This document shows positions 32,958 to 39,391 of a stretch of DNA of 64,000 nucleotides, in pieces. The DNA lies in assembly GCA_002353205.1 (NCBI GenBank), contig DEJE01000020.1:1-64000 (forward strand), given 5' to 3'. The notes under the pieces are model-generated. The model was not told where the DNA came from and did not search any database. It saw only the letters and a program-made list of their open reading frames with translations. The stretch is from Prevotella sp. UBA2756 (GTDB taxonomy: Bacteria; Bacteroidota; Bacteroidia; Bacteroidales; Bacteroidaceae). Every line of letters begins with the position of its first letter. The first letter of the stretch is position 1. The position numbers and the translations under genes were made by a program.

Positions 32958-34208
32958 CTATTCGGCTCGCAGCGCCTCTATGGGACGTATGCGGGCGGCC
33001 TTCAGGGCCGGAATCAGTCCGGCCACCGTCCCGGCGATGACCATTACGGCGGTGGCTTCGATGCAAACATCGAGGCCCACGGTGGGGTCGACAAACATTG
33101 TGGCCTTGAAGAGTCCCGTGTCTATCTGTTCGTGTCCCAGCGTGGCGTCCATATATTCGTTGGCGGCCACGCCGAGGAGCATACCGATGTACCCGAAGAA
33201 GGTGGTGATGATGACGCTCTCCACGATGATCAGGTGGAGGATGTTGAGCGGTTTGGCGCCGATGGCCTTGCGAATGCCGAACTCCCGCGTGCGCTCTTTC
33301 ACGGTGATGAGCATGATGTTCGACACGCCCACGATGCCGCTGAGCAGCGTGAAGAGTCCCACGATCCACAGCGCCGTGCGAATGATGCCGATGCCGGTAT
33401 TCATCTGCATGTTCTGCGTGTAGCGGTTCCACAGGTAGATGGCGCTCTCGTCGTCGGGAGCGGCCTGATGGCTGGCGTTGATGCGTCCGCGGTAGGCTTT
33501 CTCAAACTCCTCGTTGGCCTGCACCGTGGGCAGACCATGGAACGAGAACTCGATGCGTCCCACGTCGCTTCCCAGTCCGAAGATGGAATTCATGGTCGTA
33601 TAAGAGCTGAAGGCATCGGCGCGTCCGTTCTCGCGCTCCTTGTAGATGCCCACGATGCGGAAGGCGAAAGCTCCCACGTTGACATACTTTCCCAGCGCCG
33701 AACGGTAGTCGCCCAGCAGTTCCTTGGCCTGCTTGTTGCTCAGCACGAGCACCTTTCGTCGGTCGCGAAGGTCGATCTCGTTGATGAAGCGGCCGTAGAG
33801 CATCTCCATCTTGTCGATCTTTGTGTGGTTGGGATAGACGCCAGCGAGCGTCGTGTTGATGTATTGCTGACCCTTGCTGATGGTGGTGCTCACCTGATAC
33901 TGCGCACCCACGTCGTCGACGTTCTTGCTGTATTCGTTCTTCGTGATGTCGAGGTCGCGCTCTTTCAGCTCAATGTTGCGCCCCTCCTTCAGTCCTTGGA
34001 AGGGCTTCGTGGTCTGTCCGCCGAACACCACCATCGTGTTCGACAGGAAGCGGTCGCTCTGGTTGAGCTGTGCGTTGATGAGCCCGTTGCCGGCCCCGAG
34101 CAGCACGATGAGCATGAAGATGCCCCATGCCACGGCGAAGCCGGTAAGTCCCGTTCGCAGTTTGTTGCGTCGGGCGGTGCTCCATATTTCGTTCAGGATG
34201 TCTCTCAT
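32958..34208 (-). CDS. MacB-like ABC transporter permease (FtsX fold), first copy
   Basis: A 416-residue protein with the same topology as its paralogue: an N-terminal segment (LTGFAVAWGIFMLIVLLGAG), a periplasmic domain, and three C-terminal segments. The coupling motif is NIMLITVKERTREFGIRKAIGA and the C-terminus is RIRPIEALRAE. It lies 46 nt downstream of the ATPase gene in the same operon. The exporter likely moves a peptide, lipid or macrolide-like molecule from the periplasm through TolC; the substrate cannot be inferred. Confidence 0.92.
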   Translation of the reverse strand: MRDILNEIWSTARRNKLRTGLTGFAVAWGIFMLIVLLGAGNGLINAQLNQSDRFLSNTMVVFGGQTTKPFQGLKEGRNIELKERDLDITKNEYSKNVDDVGAQYQVSTTISKGQQYINTTLAGVYPNHTKIDKMEMLYGRFINEIDLRDRRKVLVLSNKQAKELLGDYRSALGKYVNVGAFAFRIVGIYKERENGRADAFSSYTTMNSIFGLGSDVGRIEFSFHGLPTVQANEEFEKAYRGRINASHQAAPDDESAIYLWNRYTQNMQMNTGIGIIRTALWIVGLFTLLSGIVGVSNIMLITVKERTREFGIRKAIGAKPLNILHLIIVESVIITTFFGYIGMLLGVAANEYMDATLGHEQIDTGLFKATMFVDPTVGLDVCIEATAVMVIAGTVAGLIPALKAARIRPIEALRAE

Positions 34209-34254
34209 TGGCGATGGTTGTCGGTTCTGTATATATAAATAAGGTGTAGCCCGG

Positions 34255-34974
34255 CTATTTCATCAGGCCACCCATGCCGAAGGGCGACGCCTTGTGGTCG
34301 GTGTTCACCTCAATGTTGCCGATGATGCCGTCTTTGATGTGCACAATCTTGTTCGTCTCGTTGGCCACGCCGCTCTCGTGGGTCACCACCACGATGGTCA
34401 TCCCCTCGTCTTCGTTGAGCGACTTCAGCAACTGCATCACCTCGACCGACGTCTTCGAGTCGAGGGCGCCCGTCGGTTCGTCGGCCAGAATGATCTGCGG
34501 CTTCGTGATCAGCGCCCGCGCTATGGCCACGCGCTGCTTCTGTCCGCCCGAGAGTTCGTTGGGATAGTGTCCGGCCCAGTCGAGCAGACCGAGCTTTTCC
34601 AGGTATTCCATTGCCAGCTGGTGACGCTTCTTGCGCGCCACCCCTTGGTAGAAGAGCGGCAGCTCCACGTTCTCCACGGCCGTCTTGAAACCTATCAGGT
34701 TGAACGATTGGAAGATGAAGCCTATCATGCGGTTGCGGTATTCGGCGGCGCGCCGCTCGCTCAGGTTCTTGATGAGCGTCCCGGCCAGGTGATATTCGCC
34801 TGTGTCGTAGTTGTCGAGGATGCCCAGGATGTTGAGCAGTGTCGATTTTCCCGATCCGCTGGCTCCCATGATGCTCACAAACTCCCCCTCTTCGATGTCG
34901 AGGTTGATGCCCTTGAGCACGTGGAGCGGCTGTGCGCCGAAGTAGGTCTTGTTGATATCTTTCAGATGTATCAT
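34255..34974 (-). CDS. MacB/LolD-type ABC transporter ATPase
   Basis: A 239-residue ABC ATPase. Walker A is MGASGSGKSTLLNILG, the signature is NELSGGQKQRVAIARALI, Walker B is IILADEPTGALDSKTS, and the H-loop is IVVVTHESGVANE. The sequence HPNELSGG-type context and the NIEVNTDH end fit LolD/MacB-type ATPases serving FtsX-fold permeases. It is the first gene of a five-gene operon (ATPase, two permeases, adaptor, TolC). A -7 box (35023-35030) sits just upstream, so it can be transcribed independently of the regulator gene before it. Confidence 0.95.
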   Translation of the reverse strand: MIHLKDINKTYFGAQPLHVLKGINLDIEEGEFVSIMGASGSGKSTLLNILGILDNYDTGEYHLAGTLIKNLSERRAAEYRNRMIGFIFQSFNLIGFKTAVENVELPLFYQGVARKKRHQLAMEYLEKLGLLDWAGHYPNELSGGQKQRVAIARALITKPQIILADEPTGALDSKTSVEVMQLLKSLNEDEGMTIVVVTHESGVANETNKIVHIKDGIIGNIEVNTDHKASPFGMGGLMK

Positions 34975-35022
34975 GTAGAGAGTGCTAAGCTTTTTCTGTT
35001 TCCTTTCTTATCGTCTGACGTG

Positions 35023-35030
35023 CAAAGTTA
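35023..35030 (-). promoter_or_regulatory. -7 box of the MacAB-TolC-type operon
   Basis: TAACTTTG on the minus strand, 25 nt past the stop of the GntR-family gene. No clear -33 element. Confidence 0.55.
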
Positions 35031-35054
35031 GCGAAAAGTTGCAATCTGTGGGCG

Positions 35055-35423
35055 TCAGGCCTCCTTTTCCCACGCCTTTTCAACATCTTTTATGTCAATT
35101 CCCAGCAATTTCATGTTTCTAAACAGTTCGGGCAGGTGCTGCTCCAGGAACTCCCGGCGGCGCGAAGCCATGATCTTCTCCTTCGCTCCCGGCGTGACGA
35201 AGTAGCCCAGACCGCGGCGGTTGTAGATAATCTCGTCGCGCGACAGCTGCTCGTAGGCCTTCATGGCCGTGTTGGTGTTCACCTGCAGGAGCACGGCATA
35301 CTCGCGCACGCTCGGTATGCGGGCGTCGTCGCCGTAGGTCCCGGCAATGATTTCGTCGCAGAGGCGGTCGGCCATCTGCATGTATATCGCTTTGTCGTTT
35401 GTGAATGTCATACGTTGGTCCAT
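35055..35423 (-). CDS. YtrA-like GntR-family transcriptional regulator
   Basis: A 122-residue protein with a GntR winged helix (about residues 14-78; YMQMADRLCDEIIAGTYG, RIPSVREYAVLLQVNTNTAM, YEQLSRDEIIYNRRGLGYFV) and only a short C-terminal tail. This size is typical of the YtrA subfamily, which controls ABC exporter operons. It lies between an ABC-2 exporter operon and the MacAB-TolC operon, so it may regulate one or both. The first codons (MDQRM) lie in the first copy of a 65-bp tandem repeat; a second ATG at 35411 would avoid most of it. Confidence 0.88.
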   Translation of the reverse strand: MDQRMTFTNDKAIYMQMADRLCDEIIAGTYGDDARIPSVREYAVLLQVNTNTAMKAYEQLSRDEIIYNRRGLGYFVTPGAKEKIMASRRREFLEQHLPELFRNMKLLGIDIKDVEKAWEKEA

Positions 35424-35566
35424 TTATGGGTGATAAATTGAACTCCTACATCCCCCTCGGGGGCTTGGGGGGTTATACGTTGGTCCATTTAGGGGTGATA
35501 AATTGAACTCCTACATCCCCCTCGGGGGCTTGGGGGGTTATACGTTGGTCCATTTAGGGGTGATAA
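35411..35566. repeat. 65-bp tandem repeat joining permease stop and regulator start
   Basis: Copies begin at 35411, 35476 and 35541 (the last is partial, about 26 nt). They are identical except for one base (CATTTATGGG in copy 1 against CATTTAGGGG). The unit includes a GC-rich hairpin (CCCCCTCGGGGG). The partial copy encodes the last codons of the upstream membrane protein (ITPKWTNV), and copy 1 supplies the start codon of the regulator. Confidence 0.9.
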
Positions 35567-36371
35567 TCTGGAATCGTTTGAACAGGCGGTAGCCTACATA
35601 GTAGTTCAGCACGATGAAGGCAACCATTGCCAGGCTGATGAACAGGTCGTCGTATTTGGCGAAGAAGAGCACCGTTTCGCCGCTGACGTCGAGCATGGGA
35701 ATGAGCTTCGTCAAGCTCCAAGCCGTCAGGCCGGTGAGTGTCAGCAATGCGATGCCCACTGTGGCGAAGCTGTGTTTGCGCAGCCAAATGCCGCCCAGAG
35801 CGAAGAGCGAGCAGAGCCAGGCGAACACCAGGTCGCCGATGATTTCCTGCGCCACTTGGCTCCAAAACGATGCGCTGGGCTTATTACCCATCAGCTGTTC
35901 CATGTCCCTGATGCCCCATGCCCAGTCTTCACCCATCAGCATGAAGAGCAGGGCGCGCAGCGTGTCGCCCACCAGAGCGGCCAGCGCGATGCCTAAGGGC
36001 ACGATGACCACGGCGTAGCAGCACATCGTGACGTAGCGCTCAACGTTCGTTGCCGGCAGCATGAAGAAAGCGATGCGCTTCTGCTTCGTCTTCAGCGGGT
36101 TGCAGATGACGCTGCACGACATGAAGATGGCCAGCAGGGTGATCACATAGAGCACCGACGAGCACGAGGCCACGGCCATGTGGTAGTGATCGGCAGGGCT
36201 TGTCATGTTTTCAGGAGCTGTGATGTGCCCGTTCGTAACCCATATCAGTGCCGACTGCACGAAGGCGAATCCTATCCCGAACCCCGTTGTCCAGGCCAGC
36301 AGGTTCTTCTTGTTCTCGCTGACGTACCATCGCAGCGTGCGCCAGCATCTTTTCATATCGAAGTTTTTCAT
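35538..36371 (-). CDS. ABC-2-type exporter membrane subunit, copy 2
   Basis: A 277-residue membrane protein with about six transmembrane segments (LAWTTGFGIGFAFVQSALIW, VLYVITLLAIFMSCSVIC, VTMCCYAVVIVPLGIALAAL, LVFAWLCSLFALGGIWL, VGIALLTLTGLTAWSL, LFISLAMVAFIVLNYYVGY). It resembles the preceding gene product in the motif FFMLPATNVERYV (LTMLPASNLEKFV there) and in the final segment. It is likely the second half of an ABC-2-type channel. It is encoded 15 nt after its paralogue. The last codons are part of the 65-bp repeat. Confidence 0.8.
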   Translation of the reverse strand: MKNFDMKRCWRTLRWYVSENKKNLLAWTTGFGIGFAFVQSALIWVTNGHITAPENMTSPADHYHMAVASCSSVLYVITLLAIFMSCSVICNPLKTKQKRIAFFMLPATNVERYVTMCCYAVVIVPLGIALAALVGDTLRALLFMLMGEDWAWGIRDMEQLMGNKPSASFWSQVAQEIIGDLVFAWLCSLFALGGIWLRKHSFATVGIALLTLTGLTAWSLTKLIPMLDVSGETVLFFAKYDDLFISLAMVAFIVLNYYVGYRLFKRFQIITPKWTNV

Positions 36372-36386
36372 TGTGAATTCCTTTTT

Positions 36387-37181
36387 TTAGTAATTGAAGT
36401 ATTTCCCGATCAGCTGGCGGCGGCAGAACAGATGGTAGGCCAGCCTGACGTTGCCCACGCTCAGCATGGCAATGGCCGTCAGCGTCAGTGCCACCACGGT
36501 GTCGCTCACCTGCACGACGCTCTCCCGCTGGTTGATCGTGTCGCCTGCGAGCTGCAGCAGCGTGTGGGGGACGATGGCGGTGACGGCGATGACGATGATG
36601 AGAATCACGAAGGCCGTCAGCACCCAGCTGTATTTCACGTTGCGGAAGAAGTTAGCGCCCAGCATGAAGAACGTGTGCGACCAGAAGAAGAGCGTGATCA
36701 CGGCCGGGGTGGTCAGTGCCGACATCGTCATTCCCATCACTCTGGGCATGACGAGCTGCGCTTCAGTGCGCTGCAGCAGCAGTCCGACGGCGTATTGCAG
36801 CACGTCGGCCACCGCAACGCTCACCAGCGACGCCAGCGCCATGAACAGGAAGCTCGTCAGATAGCGCGCCACAAACTTCTCCAAGTTGCTCGCCGGCAGC
36901 ATGGTGAGCTCGCGCATCGCGTCCTTGCGGTCCTTGAACGATGTGAACATGTAGCAACCGCCCGTGGCTATCGTCGTGAGCAGCATGGCGACGAACACAA
37001 ACGTCATCATCTTGATGTCGGAACCGCTGTCATGACCGTCGGGCAACAGGTTGACAAATATGCCGTAGAGGCTGGGCACGACAAGCAGAATAAGGGCCTG
37101 CTTGCGGTTATAGGCGCTGTCGTTGGCGAACGACCACCTGACCAGTCGGCCGAAGCGTTGGAAGTTGAATGTCTTTGTCAT
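36387..37181 (-). CDS. ABC-2-type exporter membrane subunit, copy 1
   Basis: A 264-residue protein with about six transmembrane segments (ALILLVVPSLYGIFVNLLP, MTFVFVAMLLTTIATGGCYM, YLTSFLFMALASLVSVAVA, ALTTPAVITLFFWSHTFFML, YSWVLTAFVILIIVIAVTAI, VVALTLTAIAMLSVGNVRLA). It is a paralogue of the next gene product. It lies 39 nt after the ATPase gene, so ATPase and both membrane proteins form one exporter operon, comparable to the ytr-type operons of Firmicutes. Substrate unknown; cell-envelope antibiotics are a common inducer for such systems. Confidence 0.8.
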   Translation of the reverse strand: MTKTFNFQRFGRLVRWSFANDSAYNRKQALILLVVPSLYGIFVNLLPDGHDSGSDIKMMTFVFVAMLLTTIATGGCYMFTSFKDRKDAMRELTMLPASNLEKFVARYLTSFLFMALASLVSVAVADVLQYAVGLLLQRTEAQLVMPRVMGMTMSALTTPAVITLFFWSHTFFMLGANFFRNVKYSWVLTAFVILIIVIAVTAIVPHTLLQLAGDTINQRESVVQVSDTVVALTLTAIAMLSVGNVRLAYHLFCRRQLIGKYFNY

Positions 37182-37220
37182 AAATGTTTTCTCCCTTTCT
37201 TTCGTTGTCGTTTGTCGCGT

Positions 37221-38045
37221 TTACATCAGGATCTTGCCCGTAGAGACGGCGTTGAAGAGCAGTTCCAGGTTCAGCTGCGTCTCGTTCATACCCTCCGCGC
37301 GCTCGGCGATGACGGCGTTGCCCTGCATCGACGGCTCGCTGTAGACGACGTCGCTCATGTCGCTGCCCGGCGAGCGGAACTCGAAGGCGTACTTCTCGCA
37401 GATGTCGCCCACCGAAGCGTCGAGGAGCAGGCGGCTGCGCGTCAGGATGAGGATGTGGTCGAGCAGCGCCTCCACGTCGTGCACCTGGTGGGTGGAGATG
37501 ATCAGCGTGCGGTCGTCGCTCATGTTGTTGGCCACGGCGCGGCGGAACTGCGTCTTCGAGGGAATGTCGAGACCGTTCGTCGGCTCGTCCATCAGCAGCA
37601 GGCGTGTTCCCGCAGCGAGGGCGAAGCTCATGAAGACCTTCTTCTTCTGACCCATCGAGAGAGACTGAAGTTTGAGAGAGGTGGGCAGGTCGAAGTCTTC
37701 AAGGCAGCTCCGCAGCACCTCGCGGCTGAAACGAGGATAGAACGGCTGGTTGATGCGAACGTACTCGTCGAGCGTCATGGCGGGAAGCTCAAACTCCTCG
37801 GGCACGATGAAGATCTCTTCGAGCATTTCCGGACGACGCTCGCGCGAGGCGTAGCCGTCGACGGTCACCGTGCCGCCCTGTGGATGGAGCAGTCCCGAGA
37901 TGAGATAGAGCAGCGTGCTCTTGCCCGTTCCGTTCTTGCCCAGCAGTCCGTAGATGTTGTTTTCGTTCAGCTGCAGGCTGAAGTCGCTGAAGATCTGCTC
38001 CTTCGAGCCCGCATATTTGAAGTTGATGTTCTTAATGTCTATCAT
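37221..38045 (-). CDS. ABC transporter ATPase (ABC-2 exporter type)
   Basis: A 274-residue ATPase. Walker A is GLLGKNGTGKSTLLYLISG, the signature is LQSLSMGQKKKVFMSFAL, Walker B is LLLMDEPTNGLDIPSK, and the H-loop is TLIISTHQVHDVE. The signature has LSMGQ rather than LSGGQ, as in many ABC-2-type drug or lantibiotic ATPases. The C-terminal 70 residues (EKYAFEFRSPGSDMSD) extend beyond the core. First gene of the exporter operon. No convincing -7 box was found upstream in the repeat-rich spacer. Confidence 0.92.
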   Translation of the reverse strand: MIDIKNINFKYAGSKEQIFSDFSLQLNENNIYGLLGKNGTGKSTLLYLISGLLHPQGGTVTVDGYASRERRPEMLEEIFIVPEEFELPAMTLDEYVRINQPFYPRFSREVLRSCLEDFDLPTSLKLQSLSMGQKKKVFMSFALAAGTRLLLMDEPTNGLDIPSKTQFRRAVANNMSDDRTLIISTHQVHDVEALLDHILILTRSRLLLDASVGDICEKYAFEFRSPGSDMSDVVYSEPSMQGNAVIAERAEGMNETQLNLELLFNAVSTGKILM

Positions 38046-38088
38046 AACTATAAATAATTTAACATTCTCAAGCTCTGCTTGTCTTTAG

Positions 38089-38120
38089 GGAGTTTAGGAG
38101 TTTGGGAGTTTAGGAGTTTG
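38089..38120. repeat. 8-bp tandem repeat (GGAGTTTA/GGAGTTTG)
   Basis: Four direct units alternating GGAGTTTA and GGAGTTTG lie upstream of the ABC ATPase gene. Confidence 0.8.
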
Positions 38121-38204
38121 GACATTAGTGCTTGTGACTGTTGCACCGGACTCCGAGCTTGCTAGAACTCCTTAAACATGCGAAACTTGAATAAATAATG
38201 ATTT

Positions 38205-38285
38205 CTTAATTCTTAACTCTTAACTCTTAACTCTTAACTCTTAACTCTTAATTCTTAACTCTTAACTCTTAACTCTTAACTCTAC
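38205..38285. repeat. TTAACTC heptamer array, copy 2
   Basis: Around eleven units of TTAACTC or TTAATTC in tandem, the longest array of this type in the window. It sits in the spacer between the DUF3836 gene and the ABC exporter operon. Confidence 0.85.
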
Positions 38286-38331
38286 CTCTACCTCTCTCCC
38301 CTCCTTTCGGGAGGGGCTGGGGGAGGGCTTT
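38283..38331. repeat. GC-rich hairpin element next to the DUF3836 gene stop
   Basis: CCCCTCCTTTCGGGAGGGG forms a hairpin, followed by CTGGGGGAGGGC and nine Ts on the plus strand. It lies 5 nt beyond the DUF3836 stop codon. It resembles the elements at 18741-18787 and in the 65-bp repeat. Confidence 0.7.
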
Positions 38332-38335
38332 TTTT

Positions 38336-38821
38336 TTATAGATTCTCGGCCAGGATGAAGTCGTTGGTCGGGTTGAGCATCAGCACGTTGTCCACGGTGC
38401 GGAACTCCTGGGTGCCGTTCTTGCGTCGCATGTGGTTCACCGATACGAGGTTGTCCATCTCGAAGCTGTAGACCGACTTCTCCATGACGTCGTTCCAGGT
38501 GTCGGTCGTCTTGTTCCACTTGCTGTGCGACACCTCGTAGCCCAGGCTGTTGTAGCTGAACATCAGACGGTAGGCAGGCACGTAGTCGTTCTTCTGAGCG
38601 CTCCAGCGGTAGGCGGTCTTCTCGGTCAGCCGACCCTCAGCGTCGTAGTCGAACGCATAGCAGAGCTTGTTGGCAATCACGTCGCCCTTCGTGTCGTAGA
38701 CGTACATGGTTTTCACTGTGCCGTTTTCGATGTCGGCATTGTAGCAATAGTTGACGTTGGTGCTCTCGATTGATCCAAGATACAGGTTGAGAACGGTTGC
38801 GATGGTGATGATGGTTTCCAT
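38336..38821 (-). CDS. DUF3836-type secreted protein
   Basis: A 161-residue protein with a short hydrophobic N-terminus (METIITIATVLNLYLGSIES), followed by repeated beta hairpins of the type YVYDTKGDVIANKLCYAFDY and YDAEGRLTEKTAYRW, then WNDVMEKSVYSFEMDNL. This pattern matches DUF3836, a small secreted family found mainly in Bacteroides and Prevotella, of unknown function. It is monocistronic. A palindrome covers its transcription start (38860-38883), so it may be tightly regulated. Confidence 0.75.
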   Translation of the reverse strand: METIITIATVLNLYLGSIESTNVNYCYNADIENGTVKTMYVYDTKGDVIANKLCYAFDYDAEGRLTEKTAYRWSAQKNDYVPAYRLMFSYNSLGYEVSHSKWNKTTDTWNDVMEKSVYSFEMDNLVSVNHMRRKNGTQEFRTVDNVLMLNPTNDFILAENL

Positions 38822-38859
38822 ATTTTTTCCTTTTTATTTGTTATTTTACTTAGTGTTTT

Positions 38860-38883
38860 AGTGTACTACTTTAATAGTACACT
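38860..38883. promoter_or_regulatory. Palindrome over the DUF3836 gene transcription start
   Basis: AGTGTACTA (38860-38868) and TAGTACACT (38875-38883) form a perfect 9-bp inverted repeat with a 6-nt centre. It begins one base from the -7 box and covers the predicted start of transcription, so it could be an operator or a 5-prime hairpin. Confidence 0.55.
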
Positions 38884-38884
38884 G

Positions 38885-38916
38885 CAAAGGTAGGCCAATT
38901 CGGCTTTCCTTCCAAA
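38885..38916 (-). promoter_or_regulatory. Promoter of the DUF3836 gene
   Basis: TACCTTTG (38885-38892, minus strand) with TTTG (38913-38916) 20 nt upstream. Confidence 0.7.
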
Positions 38917-39091
38917 CTTTTCGCAATATTTTTTCAAGATAAGTCGAATATTTAACTTCTATATACATTTTCGTTTCTAGTTTTAACAGTCTATAACTTA
39001 AACCGTCAAAACTGCGCTTCTTTTTCTTCCCTTGGCCCCTTCTCCGCGCGGCCCTTTTCCACTTTCGACCGTATCTGCCGCCACGCCGCGC

Positions 39092-39179
39092 TGTCATTAG
39101 GCCCTTGTCATGGTGTCATTTGGACTTAGTGACGGTGTCATTAGGGCTTAGTGAGGGTGTCATTTGGGCTTCGTCGTTT
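39092..39179. repeat. 22-bp-period tandem array with TGTCATT unit (4 units)
   Basis: Units start at 39092, 39114, 39136 and 39158; the consensus begins TGTCATTWGGGCTTAGTG and has a 4-nt tail. It has the same period and unit number as the adjacent array D but a different sequence. Confidence 0.8.
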
Positions 39180-39181
39180 TG

Positions 39182-39269
39182 CCAGATGAATTGTTTTGCG
39201 TGGCAATTCAATTTAAATTGCACGGCAAAACAATTGATTTTGGTGAGCAATCTAAATTGAATTGCACCG
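39182..39269. repeat. 22-bp-period tandem array D (4 units)
   Basis: Units start at 39182, 39204, 39226 and 39248 and follow the CAA...TTG plus spacer layout of arrays A-C (for example CAATTCAATTTAAATTG). The TTGTCGCAAG and GGAATGGCAG flanks of arrays A-C are absent. Confidence 0.8.
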
Positions 39270-39310
39270 CGTGTAGGCTTTTACGACGACATGCAACGAG
39301 CCGACCGTCA

Positions 39311-39349
39311 TAGAAAACGAGCCATTCCGACAAACTGGAATGGCTCGTT
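39311..39349 (-). terminator. Terminator of susA
   Basis: AACGAGCCATTCC (39316-39328) pairs perfectly with GGAATGGCTCGTT (39337-39349). On the minus strand the stem is followed by TTTTC. Confidence 0.85.
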
Positions 39350-39391
39350 CTGACATCTACGCGTGCGCGTACACTTATTATAAAGAGGAGT

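Larger units (their letters stand above)
38822..39391. other. Intergenic region with promoter, palindrome and two 22-bp-period arrays
   Basis: No gene seen. From left to right: palindrome and promoter of the DUF3836 gene (38860-38916), a 22-bp-period array with a TGTCATT unit (39092-39179), a second 22-bp array of the CAA...TTG type (39182-39269), and the terminator of susA (39311-39349). Confidence 0.6.
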
